Assembly (NCBI GenBank): GCA_002104905.1
Contig: MCFE01000697.1
Span: 1 to 44,368 of the forward strand
Source: Basidiobolus meristosporus CBS 931.73
Lineage: Eukaryota; Basidiobolomycota; Basidiobolomycetes; Basidiobolales; Basidiobolaceae
Direction: 5' to 3'
DNA: 44,368 nt
The notes under the pieces were generated by a model that did not search any database, was not told where the DNA came from, and worked only from the letters and a program-made list of their open reading frames with translations. A program made the position numbers and the translations under genes. The number at the start of each line of letters is the position of its first letter. The stretch's first letter is position 1. Positions 39,338 through 44,368 of this stretch are shown here, piece by piece.

Positions 39338-39609
39338 TTAGGGGGGGGGAGACAGTCACCAACAGGTGGAATCCTTAATTCAGCTGAAACAAAGATGCCA
39401 GTGCTATTGTTATAGCTCTAATACAAAAGTGTGTAGTTTAGGGGAATTGGTGGGGAACTTGATAAGGAGAGATGATAGCTCCTCAGTGCTAAAAACATTG
39501 TTCAAAGGGGTAAGGGGGTAGCCAGCCAGGTAAGAATGATTTATGAATAACAATAATAAGGGGAATATGAAATGGATTGATACTCATCAAAAAGGGAGTG
39601 TGCTGTTTC
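39338..39609 (-). mobile_element. 5'-truncated LINE fragment B
   Basis: Starts TTAGGGGG and matches the 3'-most roughly 265 nt of the long LINE (39630-39895): AGACAGTCACCAACAGGTG, AGTGTGTAG, AGGTAAGAATGA and GGGAGTGTGCTG. It is cut at its 5' end after GTGTGCTG. Confidence 0.75.
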
Positions 39610-39629
39610 TTAGAGGGGGGGAGATAGTC
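39610..39629 (-). mobile_element. Very short LINE 3'-end remnant C
   Basis: TTAGAGGGGGGGAGATAGTC: a telomere-like start plus the first bases of a LINE 3' end, directly followed by the junction of the next element. Confidence 0.45.
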
Positions 39630-39691
39630 TTAGGGGGAGACAGTCACCAACAGGTGAAATCTTTATTTCAGTTGAAACAAAGAAGCCAGCG

Positions 39692-42445
39692 CTACTGTTG
39701 TAGCTTTGATACAAGAGTGTGTAGCTGAGGGGAATTTGTAGGTAAGTTAATAAGAAGTGATGATAGTTCTTCAGTGCTCAAGACACTATTCAGTGGGAAG
39801 GGGGGTAGCAAGAGAGGTAAGAATGACTTGTGAACAACATTAATGAGGGGAATGTGATAAGGATTGATATTCATCATAAAGGGAGTGTGCTGCTGCAGAT
39901 ATTGCTGCCAAAGGTCTGTCAAGTACTTCAGGTTGGCCAGCTTGGGTTTTTCTGACTGCAGAATATAATGAGCAAGCCTCTTGACTTCAGGATCTCCAAG
40001 TATAGTTTTCCAGCAGGAGTCAGGTGTAGTGTAGTGTGTTCTCTTCCAGGCCTTAATCAGTGGGTTGTTGCAGTGGTGAAGTCTGAGATATAATCTGGTT
40101 CTAAGGTAGAGAAGTCTGATCTTATAGGGCATAAACCTAAAAGCACCAAGCATAGCATGTCTGTAGGGGCATTCAGGCAAATGAGGCACCAAGGAGGTAA
40201 TGCACCTGACTGCAGACTTGTCAAGCTTGGTGCAGTCTCTAGAAGTAAGAGAGAGAAGTGGTAAGCCAAATTCCAGGACAGGGAAGACAAACTGCCTGAG
40301 TAGAAGGAGGCAGCTGGGAGCTGAAGTTGTAGGAGGAGTAACAGCCAGTAGCTTGTGGAGTGCCTGTCTTGCCTGGATAATTCTCTTCTTCAGGTGTGCT
40401 CCAGAGTCTAGTCCAGTAGGAAGGAAAGGAAAGCCAAGATATGTAGCAGCAATCTGAGCAGGTAGAGTGGAGTTCTCCAAGTTGATGGGAGAGCCCAAAG
40501 GTACTGTCTTTGCAATGGAAAGCTGGAGATTATTCTTCTGCAGGTACTGGTGGATGGTCTGGGAGTCTTGTTGCACATTGGAGGAGGATATTCTGATGTC
40601 ATTGGCAAAGAGAGTAACCAGGCAGTCAGCTGAGAGTCTTGGGAAATCATTCAGGAAGATGGCAAACAGTATAGGACCAAGCGCAGAGCCTTGAACCACT
40701 CCATTAGGAACTGAGAACACAGCTGATTGCCCACTTGGGTGAGGAATTCTTGCTTATGGATCCAGAAACAGAGACCTGACAAGGAGGGTGAGAGAGGTAC
40801 TGGAGAAGCATTGCAACTTGGACCAAAGCAGATTTCTGTCAACTGAATCAAAGGCCTTAGTAATATCAAACAGAACAGAGGGATACTTGCACTGGAGAGA
40901 GTGATCTTGGCTAAGTATGACTGCATATTCCAAGGAGAGGCCAGGAACAAAGCCAAACTGTGCAGGGTGAAACTTGAGGGAGTCAGAGTAGAGCTCCTCA
41001 GCAAGCAGAAGCTCAAACACCTTTCTGCAGGTGGGCAGTAGAGATATTAGCCTGTAGGAGCTAGGATCCAGGTGCTTTCCTTTACCCTTGTACAGTGGCA
41101 GAACATTTGCAAAGGACCATTCCTCAGGAGTAGAAAGCTGGGCTGTGCATTGTTGAAACAGTGGAAGCAGAAGTGCAGACATGGCCTTGGTACTAGTCTT
41201 CAGAAGCTCATAGGAGATTGTGTCCCCACCTGGGGCAGTAGAGTTGGGAAGCTTCATGAGCACATTATGGATTCTCCCTTGATCAAGTGCAAGTGGGATG
41301 GGCAGAGTCTTAAAGTCAGGATGAAAGCCAGGAGTTGAGTACTGCTTTGTAGAGAAGAAGATGTTAGCCAGCTGTTCTGTTGAAGGTAACTTCCTGGAAG
41401 AGGGCCTTATTGCCCTGTAGAGTCTTGATACTGTTCTTGTTATAGAGTTGGAAGATTGCAGAGGCAAAGAACTCATAATATGATCCCAGAGCTGAGTATG
41501 CAGAGTGTGGTGAATTGCCTTGGAGTGGTGTATGGCTGTCAGGAGGAGTTTCTCTGTTTTTGGGTTAGGGAAACTCAGATAGCTTTGCTGCAGGGCTGAA
41601 ACAATGGATTCCCATTTGCTTGAGGTAACAGCAGTAGTCTTGCATGGCAGTGAGAGGGAGGCAGACACCAGAATCAGATGCTTCACAAAGAGCCTGGCAT
41701 AGTTGAGATCATCTGGCAGAGAAAGTAGCAAACTGGCAAGCTTCAAGTAGTTCCCAAAGTCTTTCTTCTGATTCTTGGTAGCTTTGTGGGTGAGCACAGT
41801 AAGTTTTGGCAGCTTCTTCTTCACAACTGGTTGCATAAAAAGGGACCAGGCTGGGTGGTCAGAGGATCTCAAGGATCCTAGCTCAGCTCCAGAGAATTGC
41901 TTGACTTGATTCACAAAGTAGAGGGCAGCAGCAGAAGGGCAGATCCAGTCAACACATCTTCTCCCAGATTGAGCACCTAGTGCTAGCAGATGGCTTTCTC
42001 TCAGGAAGTTCAGTAGGAATGTAGACCTTGGCTTCATTCTTGCAGTCACAGTAGTCTTGTTCTCAGGATGGGGAATGTTGAGATCTCCAAGCAAGATAAC
42101 AGGTGTTGATATAGATTGCTGGTATTGCTGAACTTTCTGGCATATAACTTGCACTTCCTGAAGGGGGAGACTTGGAGGCAGATAGCAGAGCACCAGACTG
42201 ATAGTTGGCAACTGGAGAGCAGCACAGTAAGGGGAGTAAATAGGTACACAGAGCTGAGGAGTATTGATGGTAGAAGAGATGAAGCTGATAGAGGAGGTAT
42301 TCTTTGTTCTAGGAGTAGAAAAGCAATATTGATTAGTCAAAAGTATAGAGGGTAGCTGGACATCAATCAAACACAGGAGGGAAAATCTTGAAAGAAGTCT
42401 CTCTAGAGTTGGTCTTGATGGCTGTAAGCTGTTGCAGTTAAGCAA
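39692..42445 (-). pseudogene. LINE ORF2: APE endonuclease + reverse transcriptase, inactivated
   Basis: Starts LLNCNSLQPSRPTLERLL with the endonuclease landmarks LLGDLNIPHPE and SSDHPAW, then RT with ALDQGRIHNVLMKLPNSTAPGGD, YRLISLLPTCRKVFE, motif A FDITKAFDSVDR, motif B GVVQGSALGPILFAIFLNDF and motif C. The frame holds one in-frame TAA at 40754-40756, between motifs A and B. Motif C reads LFANDI instead of the [FY]xDD needed for catalysis, so an Asn replaces the first Asp. Downstream residues run without break to a stop at 39692. No RNase H domain is visible. This copy is dead on two counts. Confidence 0.85.
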
Positions 42446-42750
42446 CAGAACTTCAGGTAGTCAGGCAGAGGTTGTAGCTTCTTCAGAGGCAGCATTGACA
42501 ATGTGACCTGCAGAGTCCCAGAGCTCTTCAAATGGTGCATTACTTAAGTCAGCAAGGTGGGAAATGGCATGATTCTTGAGGAAGTATGCCACATCCTAGG
42601 AGGGGGCTTGTCTCTTGATGGCAGCAAAGACAGACAGAATGGCAACATGAGCTGGAGGCTTGTTGAACAGTAGAGAGTCAGAGGATTCAGATACTTCAGG
42701 CACTATCTTGAAGTCAGTTTTCAGCCAGTTAAGGTTCTTCTCCACAAAGG
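42446..42750 (-). pseudogene. LINE ORF1 remnant
   Basis: On the minus strand this reads EKNLNWLKTDFKIVPEV, then VAILSVFAAIKRQAPS, stop, DVAYFLKNHAISHLADLS, ending EEATTSA, stop, just before the endonuclease. It is 5'-truncated at the telomere-like junction. No zinc knuckle is visible in what remains. Confidence 0.5.
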
Positions 42751-42751
42751 C

Positions 42752-42823
42752 TTAGGGTTAGGGGGAGGAAAGTCACCAAGTGGTGAAATCTTTATTTACT
42801 TTTGACAAGTATCCAAACAAGCC
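42752..42823 (-). mobile_element. 5'-truncated LINE fragment E (72 bp)
   Basis: TTAGGGTTAGGGGG followed by GAGGAAAGTCACCAAGTGG and the start of the same 3' UTR as fragment F; cut after ACAAGTATC. Hairpin TCACC-AAGT-GGTGA at 42773-42786. Confidence 0.7.
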
Positions 42824-43280
42824 TTAGGGGGGAGGAAAGTCACCAAGTGGTGAAATCTTTATTTACTTATGACAAGTATCTTAAGAAGCCAAGTTAATCT
42901 GAAGTAGTTCCTAGAAAGCTAGGTTGGAGAGATATCTTCCTGGTAAGCCAAGTCTGAGAGTTAAGAGGCTGAGTGGTACTATATTTCCTAGTTAGCTAGG
43001 TCTGAGAGAGGTTTCCTGGAAAGCCAGGCCTGAGAAGTGAGAATCTGAATATATCTGAGCTAAGTTATACTGGTTTGCGGTAGCTGAATTGTGGCTGGAA
43101 TGGCCAGTAGACTGGGGGAACGGAGAGGAATTTTGATGCAATCACTGGCCAAATTTACTAGGCAAATCTGGCCAATTTGCATTTCAAGGATTTCAGCCAA
43201 TTAGAGCCTTTACTTTGCCTAATGGTTGATCAAGCCATCTCCCAATGAGCACACATCAATTTATTAATCAAATTTTGCTG
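42824..43280 (-). mobile_element. LINE fragment F
   Basis: Starts TTAGGGGGGAGG, hairpin at 42840-42853, then AATAAA on the minus strand. The first 264 bp match fragment A. The 5' limit is unclear and may lie near 43280, where tRNA-like sequence and a copia LTR follow. Confidence 0.6.
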
Positions 43281-43327
43281 GATCCAGGATTTGAACCCAC
43301 AACCATTAAGGGTGTAGGTGTTATAGT

Positions 43328-43676
43328 TGTTGTAAAAATTTGTAATTCCACCTAAATATTCACCTAACTTAGTCACTTAGATCATCACCTTCAAATCCTA
43401 GAGAATACTGACCAAATTCCTTGTCGGGATTTACTTAGAATATTTTCACCAAAATACCAGGTACCCAGAACATGAAAATTCTCAAAGTTGTCCAAACAGC
43501 CCCAAACTTTGCACACATGTTCTTGGGACCTTCCTTAACCTATTCTATGTGTTTGTAATGCCACGACCAGGTAAAAGTATAAATACTACTTTTACATTCA
43601 ATAAATCATTAAGTGAAAACCACATAATCTACTTGTTCTCCCAATCACTTCCAATATCACCAAGACTCTTAAAACA
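43328..43676 (+). repeat. 5' LTR of a copia element
   Basis: Begins TGTTGTAAAAATTTG and ends AAAACA (TG...CA ends), directly followed by a primer-binding site. It contains TATA-like and polyadenylation-like (AATAAA near 43602) sequence. The left end is inferred from the TG rule because no second LTR is present. Confidence 0.6.
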
Positions 43677-43688
43677 GGTTATGAGCCC
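43677..43688 (+). other. Primer-binding site for a half initiator-Met tRNA
   Basis: GGTTATGAGCCC is the reverse complement of GGGCTCATAACC in the anticodon arm of eukaryotic initiator tRNA-Met, rather than of the tRNA 3' end. Drosophila copia and yeast Ty5 use such an internal, half-tRNA primer site. Confidence 0.65.
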
Positions 43689-43707
43689 CAAGCTGTCACT
43701 CTCTGCA

Positions 43708-44236
43708 ATGTCTACTACTGCTATTACTGGAATTTTTCCCTCTGCTGAAAAGTTGGATGGATCTAACTACCAAGTGTGGAAGATGAAGATGAAGATGCTG
43801 CTACAAGAAAGAGGCCTTTGGGATATTGTCATGGGAGAAGAATGCCCTCCTAAAAATGTGGGAGAGGAAGCCTTAAAGTACCAGAAGAAAGAACAAAGTG
43901 CCTTTAACTGCATTTGCCTTAATGTCAAGGACAAATTGCTAATTCAATGCTCAAGAGCAAAAACGGCAAAGAATGCCTGGAAAGCATTAGAAGACACCTA
44001 CCAGTCATGTTCAGCTGCCAAGAAGATATATCTGAGACAAAAATTCTTTACTACAAGGATGCTGCCAGGAGAAGAAATGAAAAATCCAATTAACAGAATT
44101 ACCCTGCTGGTAGATGAGATGGAATCTGTGGGGGTACCAGCTGTGAGTACTCAATGTAGTACCCACTCTTTGCCCAAGAGTTCTCCCAAGAGTTCCCTCC
44201 AGAGTCCTACCCAAAGTCCTCCAGTACCCTCCCTAT
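43708..44236 (+). pseudogene. Copia gag (UBN2-type), truncated by the telomere
   Basis: Ty1/copia-class Gag polyprotein start. From the ATG at 43708 (an in-frame ATG at 43681 overlaps the primer site) it reads MSTTAITGIFPSAEKLDGSN, then the family hallmark YQVWKMKMKMLLQERGLWDIV, a helical segment with NAWKALEDTYQ, and IYLRQKFFTTRMLPGEEM. Copia-like similarity ends around VDEMESVGVP (about 44141). A low-complexity Ser/Pro stretch follows and the open frame runs straight into the TTAGGG repeats. No protease, integrase or RT remains. Confidence 0.75.
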
Positions 44237-44368
44237 TTAGGGTTAGGCTTAGGGTTAGGGTTAGGGTTAGGGTTAGGGTTAGGGTTAGGGTTAGGGTTAG
44301 GGTTAGGGTTAGGGTTAGGGTTAGGGTTAGGGTTAGGGTTAGGGTTAGGGTTAGGGTTAGGGTTAGGT
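44237..44368 (+). repeat. Telomere repeats (TTAGGG)n
   Basis: About 22 units of TTAGGG running to the window end, with a variant TTAGGC as the second unit and TTAGGT as the last. G-rich strand runs 5' to 3' toward the end, so this is a right chromosome end. Confidence 0.97.

Larger units (their letters stand above)
39630..42751 (-). mobile_element. LINE (non-LTR retrotransposon) D, 3.1 kb, abutting telomere-like repeats
   Basis: Reads on the minus strand. From its 5' side (high coordinates): an ORF1 remnant with two in-frame stops (42446-42750), then endonuclease plus reverse transcriptase (42445-39692), a short 3' UTR with AATAAA, a TCACC-loop-GGTGA hairpin (39644-39657) and a C-rich end (CCCCCTAA on the minus strand). 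Its 5' side abuts CTTAGGGTTAGGGGG at 42751-42765. No poly(A) tail and no LTRs. Confidence 0.85.

Noticed and set aside
42751-42765. Internal telomere repeat left by chromosome fusion
   Set aside because: Only two units, and the orientation and LINE 3' end on its distal side fit repeated element insertion at one end better than a head-to-head fusion.
39075-42850. CRISPR-like or simple satellite array
   Set aside because: The repeated blocks are LINE 3' ends of different lengths, not equal-length repeats with spacers.

Overview
The window is the end of a fungal nuclear chromosome. It is eukaryotic because most genes are split by short GT-AG introns (about 50-85 nt), and it is fungal because it carries an aspartokinase, a Cyk3-type cytokinesis protein, a CRH-type GH16 enzyme, and secreted or GPI-anchored wall proteins with Kex2-like sites. 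The right edge (44237-44368) is a run of TTAGGG telomere repeats. The gene set (an intronless dicarboxylate/amino-acid:cation symporter, intron-rich housekeeping genes, an LPMO with a CBM5/12-like domain) fits an early-diverging fungus (Zoopagomycota or Mucoromycota grade), but I cannot fix the species.

Layout. 0.1-4.7 kb: a DAACS symporter with a one-base frame break, then a 13-exon Ded1/DDX3 DEAD-box helicase. 5.1-9.2 kb: a cluster of six small secreted or surface proteins. Four are paralogs of a glycine-rich, Kex2-processed family I do not recognise; between them lies a divergent pair of Ser/Thr-rich proteins with GPI-like tails. 9.5-31.8 kb: a housekeeping block with RPS25 copy 1, a DUF4588/HAPSTR1-like protein, a mitochondrial PPR protein, the autophagy PROPPIN Atg18, an unknown 176-aa protein, tubulin cofactor D, the branch-point-binding protein BBP/SF1, aspartokinase (HOM3), RPS25 copy 2, Cyk3 and a CBS-domain protein. 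32.8-37.8 kb: three same-strand genes for chitin and wall polysaccharide: GH16 (CRH), an AA11-like LPMO with a chitin-binding domain, and a GH18 chitinase. 39.0-44.4 kb: a retroelement-built chromosome end, ending in telomere repeats.

The strongest candidate for something new is the chromosome end. At least five LINE fragments plus one 3.1-kb LINE lie head to tail in one orientation. Each 3' end abuts a TTAGGG-like stretch, and most keep a 3' hairpin followed by a C-rich CCCCCTAA end. This fits reverse transcription onto telomeric DNA, similar in logic to telomere-targeted LINEs such as MoTeR, TRAS/SART or Zepp. Distal to this, a copia element is cut off inside gag and capped by the telomere. 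The second candidate is the tandem family of secreted glycine-rich proteins, with signs of gene conversion. The two RPS25 copies, 17 kb apart, differ only by five synonymous changes in exon 2 while introns and flanks are unrelated, which also suggests conversion.

Four genes (DAACS, CBS protein, GH16, GH18) each have one single-base frame offset, whereas all exon phases close cleanly in the other multi-exon genes I checked fully. Uncorrected assembly indels are the simplest explanation, but the GH16 offset lies in a tandem repeat and decides whether a GPI-like tail is made.
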